Assembly (NCBI GenBank): GCA_001599715.1
Contig: BCHU01000010.1
Location: 1-64,000, forward strand
From: Phaeotremella fagi
Lineage: Eukaryota; Basidiomycota; Tremellomycetes; Tremellales; Phaeotremellaceae
Direction of reading: 5' to 3'
Length of the DNA stretch: 64,000 nucleotides
Below the pieces are notes generated by a model. The model searched no databases and was not told the origin of the DNA. It saw nothing but the letters and a program-made list of their open reading frames with translations. The position numbers and the translations under genes are program-made. Shown piece after piece: positions 1 to 11,555 of the stretch. The first letter of the stretch is position 1; each line of letters begins with the position of its first letter.

Positions 1-30
1 CCCTAACCCCCTAACCCCCTAACCCCCTAA
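1..30. repeat. Telomeric repeat array (chromosome end)
   Basis: Three full CCCCCTAA units and one partial unit open the window, reading TTAGGGGG on the opposite strand. This 8-base unit is the one known from Cryptococcus and relatives. It marks the left physical end of the chromosome; only the innermost few units are present in the assembly. Confidence 0.93.
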
Positions 31-366
31 GCCGTCAAGTCGATATGTCGATAAATAGTTGATGTCGATAAATAGTTGGCGTCGACAATTTTATCTGTGT
101 CGACAATTTGTGTTTGTTGTCGATGTCGATGTCGATAAGTCGATAAGTCGATAAGTAGATAAATAGTTGATGTCGACAAATTTATCTGTGTCGACAATCT
201 GTGTCGACAATTTGTGTTGTCGATGTCGATGTCGATAAGTCGATAAGTGGATAAATAGTTGGTGTCGACAAATTTATCTGTGTCGACAATTTTTGTCGAC
301 AATTTGTGTTGTCGATGTCGATAAGTCTACAAGTCGATAAGTAGATAAATAGTTGATGTCGACAAA
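31..366. repeat. Subtelomeric tandem repeat, about 90-95 bp unit, GTCGA-rich
   Basis: The block GATAAATAGTTG followed by TGTCGACAA recurs near positions 67, 157, 248 and 343, so the period is 90-95 bp with about 3.5 copies. Each unit is itself built from short GTCGAT and GTCGAC words. The array directly abuts the telomere. A 91-codon minus-strand open frame here is only the translation of the repeat. No transposon motif is visible; I read it as a telomere-associated satellite. Confidence 0.8.
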
Positions 367-1240
367 CTCAACTATACAGTGTAATTCTGTCCGTGATTGT
401 CGACTCGCCCCTTGTATAGATGTCGATAACTGCTACCTGTGAGTCCAAGTAGATCGACTGGAGTCACTTCAGAAACAGCTGGTGTATCGACGCAAAGAAA
501 AACAGAAAACAACGTTAGTCATGTCTAAAGTAATACAGAAAATCACGTCTGGGGAAAATGCTATATCAGGCTCTTCCTATACACTACATTCATGTCAACA
601 GACCAGATGTTTTCTGGACTTCGAACGATGTCGTTTACTCTTCATGTTGTAACCGTGATATCTGTGAAGAACAGAGACTTACCTGTGGGTATAGACTTGC
701 AATTTGGGTATACGAGTGAGTACTATGATACCTTTATGGCTGCCATTTATACCACAGGAGTCACCAGAAACATTGAATCGATCAATAAAACGGCTCAGAA
801 CGATCGGTACCGTTATACGGGCGCCACCAAGAGATGGTGGTATAGCAAATGGCTCAGTTTCTTACTCGGAGCCGATTCACGATATATCGCCAATGGATCG
901 TGATGAGTTGAGACTGAAGCATATCTAGTCAGTGGACGCTGATCCGATCATCTTCATTTCGACTCGGTGCTTTTAGATCTTTCAGATTCGCTTGAACACC
1001 CTCAAGTCCCATTGCGCGTACTTTCGATGGTAGCATGCACCGTGCAGATACAGAACCTCACCGTTGTTTGTATATGACTGGTCGTAAGCTCATTGATTTC
1101 AAGGAGCCGTAGTGTTTTCCTTTCAAAATATCATCTGACAACAAGCATCTCATTGAAGGTGCAAAGTAAAAATTCGGAATCAATAAACACGTCAAACACG
1201 GAATCAAAGGCGCAATCAACTTTATCCACAACATCCACAA
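367..1240. other. Subtelomeric stretch without a recognised gene
   Basis: A 103-codon ATG frame (592-903, plus strand) lies here. Its product resembles nothing I recognise, and I find no splice-supported extension. The last part (about 1100-1240) is probably the promoter and leader of the Zn2Cys6 gene that starts at 1241. Confidence 0.45.
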
Positions 1241-3336
1241 ATGCCGCCAATTCAATCACCATCCATAGCATCGACATCAGTAGCCTATGGCAAAGCATGC
1301 CTCACCTGTCGACAGAAGAAACGTCAATGTAAACCTGTAGCTGAAGGACTTTGTGTGCTGTGTGAGAAAGATGGGGTTCGATGTCAGTATGAGTAAGTTT
1401 TGTTTGGATTCGGAGCTAAGTAAAGGAACACTCGTAAGAGAAAGTCAAGGAGGGTAAATTGATGTTCCAGTCCTTGCACTGATACCGTTAGATCTCTAGC
1501 CCCAGACCTGAAGGTGTCGTAAACGAGCGACACAACGCACCAACAACCTTCCTTGCCCCCTCATCCCAAGAGCGTACATCGATGTCCTTCTCTCCTCAGA
1601 ACACATCCAACCCTACTATCCAGAGCACTCCAATCGATACATCCAACTCCCATCATACAACACACTCCCCCACTTACCTCGCCGCAATGAAAGGATTCGT
1701 GGATCGAGTTTGTGGATCCGAAAGTGTTGTGAACGAACGACTCCTGGAGACTTATTTCATTTGGCAAGCTCCTCAGCATATGCCAGTAGATGAGGCGTTG
1801 TTTCGACGTGAGTGCACTGATGAATCATCTAACCCCAGGTGATATGGCTATGACTCCCGTTGGACCTAATTTCTCTTCAGCTCTGCTATACGCCATTCAA
1901 GCCCAAGCCTCCCGCCATGTATCACCAGAAGAAGGCTTTGAATACGCAGTAGGTTATCAATGACTTCAACTCACCTTAGGACAAAGCTTTCACTCTGATC
2001 ACGTCATCGTTATCCTCGCCTCCTACTATACCCACCATCCAAGCACTCTTGATTCTCGCTGGCAGGGATCTAGCTCTTGGACAGGCTCACGGAGGGTGGT
2101 TGAAAGGGGGGATGGCGTTCAGAATGATGACGGACATGAACATTCAGGCGTCTCTCTGGGTTGATGAAAATGCACTCACACCGAAAGAGCAAGAAACGGT
2201 GCAGTTGAGGAAAAGACTCTTTTGGAGCGCTTATGTTTGGGACAAGTGGGTTAAGATTGGAAATGAGCTGAATCAGATTCTTTGCTTTAACCCTCGGACG
2301 ACAACCGGCTGTCTCTCTACCAACACTCGGAGGCATAGCAGCTATCCCTGAAATAGGTAAGTACTTTACAATCTATGCTCATTCCAGTGCGACCGTCTCG
2401 CCTATACTGGCAATACAACGACAGCCAAGTCCCTCAACCTTCATTAGAAGCGGAAACGTTTTTCGCGTAAGTTTTGAACTGTACCATCGCTAACCCCAGT
2501 ACATGCCTCTTGTACCAAATCATCGAAGTCATTATCCAAACGATATACTCCCCAGACCGCTTCACGAGAACCTCATTCGACCAAGGTGTCATCGAAAACA
2601 TCAGTGAACAGTTGCTTCAATGGAGAAATCGCGTCGCCCCTGGAGTTTTGTTAGACACAGCTTACCTCCCGAAGGAATGTCCACCCCATGTTTTAAGTTT
2701 AAAGTGGGTACTCCGTTGTCCACGCTGACAAGCAGCATTCTCTACCGAACCGCTTGGATCCTTCTACGTCGACCACTTTCTGGCAGGCGGAGTGGGATCT
2801 CACTTGCTCAGCAGGACTGCTGCTCCAGATCGGCGGAAATCCACCTGTTGTTTGCTTTTCACGATCGATCTTATGGACTAAAAAATATCACCTACTTGCT
2901 GGCATACATGGCGTATGTCAGTGCTACTGTCGACATCACAGAAGTGCTATCAGGTGACCCAATACGGACCAGTCTGGCAACAAACAGATTAGAATTAACT
3001 TTTCGAGTGTTGACCAAAGCTGTCCAGCATACCCCTGGCATTCAGAGTAGTATCAATCACATACGCCAAAAGCTCTCCCACCTTCAAACCGACCGTCAGA
3101 GTATCCTACCGAGTGGAGCTGTAACTCCTACCACGGGTCATCCAGCATCTCAAGTTAGTCCTGAACAATTGGTGGATGCGGTAAACTCTTCGGTAACTGT
3201 ACCCAGGCAAAGCAGTCCGACAATCGAAGATCTGGTCGCTTCACTGGCTTACGACTTTCTAGATTTGCCCAGTGGACCGGTCGAAGAATCAACAGCCTAT
3301 CTCCCTTGGGATTTTGATTGGCTCCAGGATTATTAG
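1241..3336 (+). CDS. Zn2Cys6 fungal-specific transcription factor
   Basis: Eight exons (1241-1392, 1500-1807, 1839-1948, 1980-2245, 2277-2356, 2388-2466, 2500-2703, 2736-3336) encode 599 aa. The N-terminus carries a binuclear zinc cluster with spacing C-x2-C-x6-C-x7-C-x2-C-x6-C (CLTCRQKKRQCK and following). The middle matches the fungal_trans domain: WSAYVWDK, then a loop around residue 280 reading FALTLGRQPAVSLP, then an AWILLRRPL helix near residue 405. Such proteins bind CGG-type sites in the nucleus and usually regulate nearby catabolic genes. The gene ends only 8 bp from the end of the convergent lyase gene at 3345, so it may control the lyase and the MFS gene beyond it. That regulatory link is inference from position. 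Confidence 0.9.
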
Positions 3337-3344
3337 CATGCATA

Positions 3345-4960
3345 TCAGTGACCATTGGTTCTATTGAACCTCTTCCCTGCAGCAACCACATCGTCCACCA
3401 TTCTTTGACAAGAACCTAGGTAGTTTTGTGGATCACACAGCGATGTCAATTTCTCTCTTCCAACCATTTTAACCACGTCAGAGTTCTTCAACAATTCGTC
3501 TAGTAAGGTCGACCCGTTCTCGATACAGGTCTTACATGCGCCGTAAACAATGTCGTGTGCTTCGTTCCTACCGGTAATGGGGGCTATACCCATCATCACT
3601 GCTTCACCGACGATCAATCCTTTGGAGCTATTGAGGTTGACCAGCATTCGACTAGAGTCAGTACAGAACCTATATCGACCTACTCTGTATCAACACACAG
3701 ACCACCTAGAGCGAACACTGCTTGATGCAAAGCTCCACTTGCAACGCAGAACGCTTCAGGAACCGCTACCCATTCCAAATGCCATGGACCAGAAGCTCTT
3801 TCGAAATCACAGATCATACCGTCGAGACCTGCAGTGGCGTGGTTGCGAAGTAATTTTGAAGCCGCCAACATGACCTCTGATGAAATTGGGTTACGCTTCT
3901 GAGGCATGGTTGAACTTGCACCACGATGAGGAACGAATGGTTCTTGGACTGAGTGTAAGTGTAATTCCAACGTCGCGTACCTTCGGAGAATTCGTTTGAA
4001 CACATGATCATGACGTCTATAGCGATTTTGCCCAAAGACCCTCCCACGCCCTGCTCGTCAGCGAGAACATACCCTGACCTACCGCCAAGAATGACAAAAT
4101 CTCTGCGACTCCGTCTCTAGCTGAATGCCATGAAATTGTTGGATCTGTGAGACCAAGATTCTCTGCCATTTTGGCACGAACCTTGAGACCTATGTCGGAA
4201 GATCCTAGAGATGCAAGGGTACCCGCTGCCCCGCCGAACTGTACCATGAGACATCTTGGTTGCAGCTGTTGCAATCTTTCATAGTGCCTGTCGAATGACG
4301 AAAGATAGACCGCGATCTTGTAACCAAACGTCACGGGTAGAGCGTGTTGAAGGTGAGTTCTTCCAGCCATAGGAGTGTCCCGGTATTTCAATGCCAACCC
4401 TGTCAAAATGTTTCGAAGAGATTGGATTTGATCTTGGATGATTTGAAGCCCCGCTTGCATTTGAAGGACAGCTGCGAGGTCCATTATCTAATGTTAGAGG
4501 AGTAGATTTTTTGCTTACATCTTGTGTGGTGGCTCCCCAATGCTGTTCGTCAGCGATGGTAGCAATATCAGACCTACCAAATATCTGCCGCTGTCATCTA
4601 TACACATTCCTTCCAGTTGCTTGATCAAAGGTAAAATCGGGTACCCAACAATGTCAGTCTCCTTTCTCAAACGCTCCATGTCTAGCTTCTCAAAGTCACA
4701 TCCAGACTTGATCTTTTCTGCTGCAGTGAGTGGAATAATACCATAGGTAGCTTGAGCCTCTGAGTCATCAGCCAGGATCGTCACTTCTACCCACCCGCTA
4801 AAGCTACCTCTGCTTGGACACATCTGTTGACGAAAGCGCTGTCACCTTTGCATCAGCTTCTGGACAATTGCTGCCACTCACTAAACTCCTCGCGCATACG
4901 GTCATTGGTGAAGATGTTGCGAAATAGTCTAGAGTCGTAGGCTGAGATTGAACCGTCCAT
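3345..4960 (-). CDS. Bacterial-type fumarate/aspartase-superfamily lyase (PcaB / adenylosuccinate-lyase-like)
   Basis: Eight exons (4960-4882, 4845-4795, 4759-4578, 4542-4519, 4487-4083, 4050-3981, 3948-3684, 3651-3345) give 460 aa, the usual size for PcaB. The conserved regions are HWGATTQDIMD (C1), the AGRTHLQHALPVTFG stretch (C2) and the superfamily signature GASSTMPQKRNP (C3), followed by an ADSL_C-like tail containing GLIVGEAVMMGIAP. The nearest relatives I recognise are 3-carboxy-cis,cis-muconate cycloisomerases of the bacterial type. Fungi normally use an unrelated beta-propeller enzyme for that reaction, so the substrate here is uncertain; an adenylosuccinate lyase-like or other elimination is possible. 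The gene is divergent from an MFS transporter across 234 bp, which suggests that uptake and breakdown are co-regulated. Confidence 0.87.
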
Positions 4961-5194
4961 GTTGTGAATGTGGTGATGATGTGAACTGAAATGCGCCAGA
5001 TCTAAATAGTGGGATTCGACAGAATGCGGTATTCGCAACACCGAACGCCGCAACACTTTTTTGTAGTAGTTGCTCAAGGCCTGACCCTGGACAACGAATC
5101 CCGCTGACACCGAATCCCACCAAAGCAGCAGATATAAATACGACAGGAAGCCCCACCTTTGCCCCAGATAAATCTCCAATTCTCTCATTCCAAC
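4961..5194. promoter_or_regulatory. Divergent promoter between the lyase and MFS genes
   Basis: This 234-bp interval separates two ATGs pointing in opposite directions. A TATA-like ATATAAAT lies at about 5132-5139, some 60 bp before the MFS start at 5195. That distance favours 5195 over an in-frame upstream ATG at 5159. Confidence 0.55.
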
Positions 5195-6900
5195 ATGACA
5201 CCAATCTCAAAACTCAGAGGCGAGTCTCTTAACCGTCTCATGACTCTACTTGTGGTTGCTCCAGCTTTCGTGGCCTTTGGTTATTCACTTTCTTTATGGG
5301 GTGCTGTGGTGGCTTACCCCGCAGTATATACGTTATTCCCCGAACTCAACACCACTACAACAAGCGGGGCTGAAAAAAGCCACAACGCGTTGGTCCAAGG
5401 TGCTATCGTTGCAGCAGTCACTTTGGGCGGCGTGTTGGGCTGCTTGTCGTGTACTGTGGTTGGCAATCGGTTAGGTAGAAGAAAGACAACATTCATGGGT
5501 GCAACTATTACTCTCATCGGAACTGTCCTTCTGTGTACTTCGTTCAACACTATCCAACTTTGTATCGCAAGAGGTAGGCACCAATGTAAACACCACTAAC
5601 AATAGTTCTCGTCGGTGTGGGTATCGGTCAAATGAGCGCTACCATTCCAGTGTGGCAAGCAGAAACAAGTAAAGCTCATAAACGAGGTGGTCACGTCATT
5701 CTGGACGGTATTTGTGTTGCCGGTGGTATAGCAGCAGCTTCCTGGATCACCTTTGGTTTTGCTCATACCAACAAGGCAATGTCTTTTTCCTGGAGAATCC
5801 CAGCGTAGGTCTGGAAACATGATCAATCTGACGTTAGTGTCGTCCCCGGAGTTCTCGCCCTTCTGATCATGGCATGTACTTTCATGTTTCCAGAATCACC
5901 CCGTTGGTTGGTGTTGAAAGGTCGCGTCGAAGAAGCCAAACAGGTTTTCGCACGAATCGAAGACGACCCAGATAACGAGCAAATACGACATGATCTCGAA
6001 GCAGTCATCAGAGTTAACCAACAGATCGGGGAATCAGCTACCTTCGCAGAGCTTTTCCAGTATGGTCGCGAAAAGATGCTGTATAGGATCATACTCGCCG
6101 TTTCGGTCCAGTTTTACACCCAAATGAACGGTGCAGGTATTATCACGTACTATTCTAATCAACTCTTTGCTCAAATCGGTCTCACGGGTGACACAGCGAG
6201 TGTCGTCGGTGCATCAAGTTTGACTTTCAAGTTTCTATGTTGTTTCATTGCCTACCTTACCATTGAGAGAATGGGTAGAAGACGATTGTTCATGTTTTCA
6301 GGCGGTGGGATGGCTGTTTGTATGGTGAGTTTGATCGCAACGGATTCTGCTGACGATCTAGTATGTCCTAGCTATTTGCGGCTCTCAAACCTCCGCAAAT
6401 CAACTAGCTCCAGCCTATGTCGGAGTGCTGTTTGCATTCTTGTTCGTCTTCTTTTTACCCATTGCGTTCTTGGGGGTCAACTTCTTGTATGCGCAAGAAG
6501 TGATCACGACGCGATATCGGGCTCCAGCTGCTGGCTTGTCGACTGCAACGCACTACATGTGCAGTTTCATCGTGTCTTGTAAGTTCAGCATTTGATCCAG
6601 CTTACACCAGTCTGTACTCCATTAGGCTTCGCTGCGTTGTCGTGGAAGTTTTACTTCATTTGGGGGACTATCTCTGCTAGTATCGTTCCTGTGGTTTTGT
6701 TTTTCTACCCAGAGACCACCGGTTTGTCGGTGGAAGAGATTGACGAGATGTTTATTCAATCTCCTTCAGTTCTCAGAACGGTGGCGTTTGCAAAAGAGTT
6801 TCGTCTAAACCTGTCGACAAACCGTAGTGAAGCGATCCATGGTGATGAAAAGTCAGAAGAGTTATTGAATGAAACGGTAGTTGGGGCTGAGAAGGCTTGA
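5195..6900 (+). CDS. MFS sugar-porter family transporter
   Basis: Five exons (5195-5573, 5606-5804, 5838-6324, 6362-6578, 6626-6900) encode 518 aa. Family motifs are present in order: RLGRRK in the loop after TM2, PESPRWLVLKGR before the central loop, QMNGAGIITYYSNQLF in TM7, RMGRRRL, and PETTGLSVEEID after TM12. Around twelve hydrophobic segments are seen. It is a plasma-membrane proton symporter or facilitator; sugars are typical for the family, but aromatic acids such as quinate are also carried by relatives. The latter would fit the neighbouring PcaB-like lyase (inference). Confidence 0.9.
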
Positions 6901-7031
6901 AGGATCATATAGGTAGCTAAGATTGAGATGCACGACTTCCTTGCCGTGGAGTAAACGATTTGTCTCTAAATGCCTAAATATTTATATGGTGACAGCACCA
7001 TACATCAAGATCCAGATTACACAACTGCCCC

Positions 7032-7948
7032 TCAGATCATTTCCAAAACCTTTACCTCCAAATCCTTCTCCGTAAACTCTTCAACACCCAGCAATCTGTT
7101 ATCGGTAACGTCAAAAGCAGCACCATAGAGATCACCAGCTGCGACGGTACCAAGAAGCACTTTCATAATGTTGCCATGGTTAATGTCACCTGCGGCGAGA
7201 CTGGTCAAACCGGATTGAAGTAGGTCTTTGGATCTCTGATGAGTTATCTCCCACTTGATATCTGGTCTGAGGGTGGTAGCGATGTTTAACAATTTGTTTT
7301 GTGTAACGATCGCTTGAGAAATGTGGACGATTTTATTCTTGGTGGCGTCGGCATTAGAAAAGATACCAGCAATTGCAGTACCAACACTAGTGAGCGAAGT
7401 GATACTGAGTCTGTTGTCACCACCGTCGAATAAACCCACGCTGTGACCTGGAAAATCGAGTAGCATGGGGTGACCAAAGATGAACTCGGAGAAAGCCCCA
7501 GCAGCGAGAACGGTCCAAGTGAGGGTCTCCTTGGATTGGAGATATTCACGTACCTTGACCATAGGGGCGTAAGGTGGGAATTTTGCGACTCCAGAGTGAG
7601 TGGTGACGTTACCGTATTCTGAAGGGATGAATCGTTGAACTCCAGCGGCGACCGCAGCGTCGATCAGCGTAATTTGACTTGGGACAGCGGCGGCCCCAAC
7701 AGTTGAAACGACACCGTTAACACCTTCCAGAGCTGTAGTCAAACTTTTCACATCGTTAAAGTCAACTTGGATGTGTTTGATGGTTGGATCGGAGGACTCT
7801 GGTCGTGAACGTGAGACGATGGTCACGTTGAAACCGGCTTTGATGAGAGCTTTAACAACGAATGGTCCCAGGGTGCCAGTGGCCTGGGGTCAGTGTTGTC
7901 TTTGAAATCACTTACTCCTACAACAGCGATAGATTTGATTTCTGGCAT
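7032..7948 (-). CDS. NmrA-like / isoflavone-reductase-like NAD(P)-binding protein
   Basis: Two exons (7948-7916 and 7883-7032) encode 294 aa. The intron splits the start of the Rossmann fold: IAVVG sits in exon 1 and ATGTLGPFVV in exon 2, giving the GxxGxxG dinucleotide loop. RFIPSEYGN in the middle is typical of the NmrA/PCBER atypical short-chain reductase group. A soluble redox enzyme or redox sensor is expected, with an unknown substrate. It lies between the MFS/lyase pair and a SET gene and is divergent from the latter. Confidence 0.85.
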
Positions 7949-8644
7949 GGGAGAAGATTTCGTACTGGAATTTTTTGTACTTCAAACGTCAACTGCCACT
8001 TGGTTTTATACGTCTTTTCCCAATTTTCGCTTACTCAACCTTGAACCAAGCCTTCGGTCTCAAACACAGTCTGAGGTGCCGCTTTGCTATCAATTATCAG
8101 GTATATTACCAAGCAGCTTCCAGTTCAGTACAGTTGCGCATTGAACTCCCCATATTCTCATACCTCGAAACTCCATTTTATCAAAGATTAACAATCAAAT
8201 CAAAGATAAAATCGAGACCGACGGTCAGGGTTGATAAGCAGAAGCTGAATTTCACGTGGGACTTTGAACCATCGACTGATTTTCCCAAAAGTAGGTATCT
8301 CTTCCAGGACATGAATGGATGACGATGAGTTTGAAGGTGTTGGAAATCGGCCTGAGTGTAGGCTGATCCTGTGACAGCGGACGATGTTGCATCAGGTCTA
8401 CTCATTAGCGGAACTAATTCTTGGAGTTGATGATTGCCCCTACAACGACTATTCATCCCAACCTTTGAATTCATAGATTTCAGTCCATAGAAATTCATTT
8501 TATGACACCTAAACATCCAGTAGTCTAGCCTTATAATCTAACAAGTTACACTTCGATAGGTACTACAACGTTCTTTGTTCATGTGGTAACGTGCCTGAAA
8601 AACAGTAATTGCTTTCCACTTCACCATCAACTTCCTTTAAGCCA
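7949..8644. other. Divergent intergenic region between NmrA-like and SET genes
   Basis: About 700 bp separate two divergent start codons. Open frames in it have no recognisable content and no supportive splice sites. It presumably holds both promoters; no clear TATA box or binding-site array was identified. Confidence 0.4.
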
Positions 8645-10094
8645 ATGGCAAGTGCGTTAGCAGCTCCACCTCCTTCTTTATCAACACTCAACCAATGGCT
8701 ACATGACAACAATGTTCGGCCACACCCCGCATTGCAAGTTGTCGACATGGAGGACGCGACAGGTTTGATGGTAAAGTCGACCAGCGATATTCCCATGGCG
8801 TCGATATGTGAGTTAAGAGTTGTCCAAGCTGACAAACAGTATGTAGCGTGCCAAAGTCCAAAGTGTTCTCGTATCGAACTGCTTCCTTTTCCAAAATCCA
8901 TTCCCACCAATTCGATCCCACAAGCAACCACGCGATTCTGTTTCTCTCCGTTTGTCTACTTCACGAATTGAGATTGGGCAAAGAGTCGACTTTATTTGGA
9001 TGGTTACAGATCTTACCACGAGACGCTGTCATGATACCTACATTGTGGGGTAGTGTAAATGAATGGGAAGCTCTGGAATGGCTGAAAGGGACTGAGGGGG
9101 AAAAGGAATTGAATCGAAAGAACCGAGAAGGGTTGGCTTTGGTACGTTCTCTGTCAAACGTAGCTGACTCCAGGACGACCTCAAAGCTTATTACGACGCA
9201 TTCACCCTCCCCCCTACCACAGAGCACCCACATCCCAGTCCATTCTCAGCATTTCTCCACGCTTTTTCAATGGTCTCAACGCGTTCCTTCGTGATCGACG
9301 ATTACCACACCATTGGGATGGTCCCTTTTTGTGATCTATTCAATCATTCGTCTACAGCCCATTCATCCCTACTATCAGACGCTTGTGTATGTGTGGAATG
9401 TGGATCGCTGTTACCTTGTGAACATGGGAGTGATCGGATCAACCACCTCTCTCAGGCGTATCTGGACCGAATGGTTAGAGAGCACAGTCACGACACGGTG
9501 GATATGAGGGTGGAGAGGGGGATAAAATCTGGTGAACAAGTGTCAAGTTGCTATCAGGAAGATGTTGGGGATGGTAAACTGTTGGTAGAATGGGGATTTG
9601 TGTCTGGAGAAAAGTGTGGTCCAGGATTGACTTGGTCTCCAAGGGAGTTGTTGGATAACACCACGGGACAACGGTACTTGGAATTCACCCAGAGAGACTT
9701 TGATGTTCAGGAGGGTCCATTGGTTTCAAACGACTCGGCTATACTCAATCTCTATCCTGATGGAAAGATTTCGACGAATCTACTGGCGGCGGTTTTTCTG
9801 AAAGAAGTAACGATTCAATGGTGGGAAGAGATACAGCTTGTTGTCACCGAGCTCCACTCGACGTCACCCCTCAAGTCACCCCTTACGACCATCGCTATTC
9901 GCAATGTTATACAGCTTTTCAAGAGACGACTGAATACCTATCACCAGGCTCACCTATCCCTCCAGGAGCTGAGAGTCACAAATGCGAATTACTCCAGGGG
10001 TCAGGATCCTCAAAGAACCGCAATAGATCTCATGGTACGGGAGAGGGCGCTGCTCGAGGAAACGTTGACGAGATGGGAATCTTTACTGTCATAA
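8645..10094 (+). CDS. SET-domain protein lysine methyltransferase (Rubisco-LSMT / SETD6-like)
   Basis: Three exons (8645-8807, 8840-9141, 9174-10094) encode 461 aa. The split-SET pattern of the LSMT class is visible: an N-terminal start with a bipartite SET fold, then the hallmark TRSFVIDDYHTIGMVPFCDL followed by FNHS near residue 200, and GEQVSSCYQED with LLVEWGFV, the cofactor and substrate-binding end of SET. Such enzymes methylate ribosomal proteins, elongation factors or other non-histone targets in cytosol and nucleus. A cysteine-rich insertion (CVCVECGSLLPC) follows the FNHS motif and looks able to bind a metal. I place the start at the ATG at 8645 because upstream in-frame codons include no ATG. 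Confidence 0.85.
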
Positions 10095-10151
10095 ATAACC
10101 AATAAAGACTCCACGCTAAATGACTAGATTGATACCATGCATTACCATTAA

Positions 10152-11555
10152 TTACTCGCTCCCACACCTCAACCTCGCCCCATGTTTCCACAAGAACCAA
10201 GCAACAGACACGTTCCCACCAACATACAACGTAGCCAACATGGTGTTAGCCCAGCCATAACCTAACGAAACAAACATCTGCGGCCCAGCCAAAGGTAATG
10301 CAAAGGCACCTAAACTCCTGAGCAATTGAATAGCAGCTGAAGTGGAAGCTCTTGAATCAGGATACGAATCCATGTTATAAGCTTGTAAACCGGTGCCAGT
10401 CATCTGAAGCCCTAGGGACAGGAAGAACACACCGATGTCGACAACTAGCCAGAATTCCCGTTGTTGAGCTGCCCAACCATAGATCAGAAACCCTATTGCA
10501 GCACAGATTGAACCTGGGACGATAATGGGAAGATGGAATTCGGGTTCGAATCGATCACTGGAGGTACGTTTCTTGGCTTGACGAGAGAGGTAATCCATCA
10601 ATCGACCTCCTATTTGGGAACCGACAACTTCCCCTAGACACAAGGAAATGTAATGTAACCCACTGATACTGATCGACTCGTTGTATTGTGTTGTGAAGAG
10701 GGCCGAGAAGGTGGACAATACTAGATACAGAATGCCATAGCCAAAAGCTGAGAGTAAAGCTTGTAGTTGAACCGATCGATAGAGTAAGAGTTGCTTCGGT
10801 GGGAGCGTGATACTGTCCCAAAGGATTTCACGGGGAACAGGGAACCCCTTGAGGGACAAGAGATTGATCACTTGACCCCTGGCCAGTACCCCAGGGTGAG
10901 TCTCTCTAAACCATACCAAACAGGCCAACACGGTTCCCGCTTGAACAATCGAGGTCGACCAAAAGATCCATCTCCATGTCGTATATTCCTCGACGAACCC
11001 ACCAACAATAGGACCAACTGCAGCACCCAACAGGGGCACAAGTAGATACAACGACAGAGTAGTCCCCCTCTTCTCTGGTGGCCAGAGATCACCCATGACC
11101 CCGGAAGCGAGGGCGTAAATAGCCCCAGCACCCAAACCAGCGATAAATCTGCAAGCGATAAGACCAGCACCAGTTTTCACAAACCCGCACGCGATGTTGA
11201 ATATCAAAAACCAAACGTTGGTGAAATGGAGCACTGGAGCGCGACCATAGACTTCAGACAAAGGCCCAGCGATCAGGGGTGAAAACGCAGTGGCCAAGAC
11301 GAAAGCTCCCATGGCTGCGGTCGACTGGACGTCGGACAAATTCAAATCTTCACCAATCACCGGTAGCGCTGGTGCCATGATGGTGGATACGATGATACGA
11401 TTGAAACCACTGATTGACAAGGCAGCTGTAACGACCCATTTTCGACTTGTTGGCCAGGCGAGGGGGTCGGGGGGGTCGATGGGGAGGGTTCTGGTGGGGG
11501 TAGATGGGTGAGGGATTGTATCGAGCTCTATAACGTCTTGGGTTCCTGTTTGCAT
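10152..11555 (-). CDS. MFS drug:H+ antiporter-1 (DHA1, 12-TM) type transporter
   Basis: A single uninterrupted frame encodes 467 aa. Motif A-like GPLSEVYGRAP lies in the TM2-3 loop, and motif C (LGAAVGPIVGG) in TM5 marks antiporters. Twelve hydrophobic segments are seen, with a cytosolic loop (RLMDYLSRQAKKR) before the final TM bundle. It probably exports small hydrophobic compounds across the plasma membrane. The true start is the ATG at 11555; the frame extends upstream without an ATG. It is intronless in an intron-dense genome, as is the adjacent divergent reductase at 11892. Confidence 0.88.
   Translation of the reverse strand: MQTGTQDVIELDTIPHPSTPTRTLPIDPPDPLAWPTSRKWVVTAALSISGFNRIIVSTIMAPALPVIGEDLNLSDVQSTAAMGAFVLATAFSPLIAGPLSEVYGRAPVLHFTNVWFLIFNIACGFVKTGAGLIACRFIAGLGAGAIYALASGVMGDLWPPEKRGTTLSLYLLVPLLGAAVGPIVGGFVEEYTTWRWIFWSTSIVQAGTVLACLVWFRETHPGVLARGQVINLLSLKGFPVPREILWDSITLPPKQLLLYRSVQLQALLSAFGYGILYLVLSTFSALFTTQYNESISISGLHYISLCLGEVVGSQIGGRLMDYLSRQAKKRTSSDRFEPEFHLPIIVPGSICAAIGFLIYGWAAQQREFWLVVDIGVFFLSLGLQMTGTGLQAYNMDSYPDSRASTSAAIQLLRSLGAFALPLAGPQMFVSLGYGWANTMLATLYVGGNVSVAWFLWKHGARLRCGSE

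Noticed and set aside
27..302. 91-codon minus-strand frame in the subtelomeric repeat
   Set aside because: It is only the translation of the tandem repeat; the residues repeat with the DNA unit and there is no conserved content.
592..928. Two overlapping plus-strand frames near the telomere
   Set aside because: Neither matches a family, and they overlap each other in different frames; likely chance.
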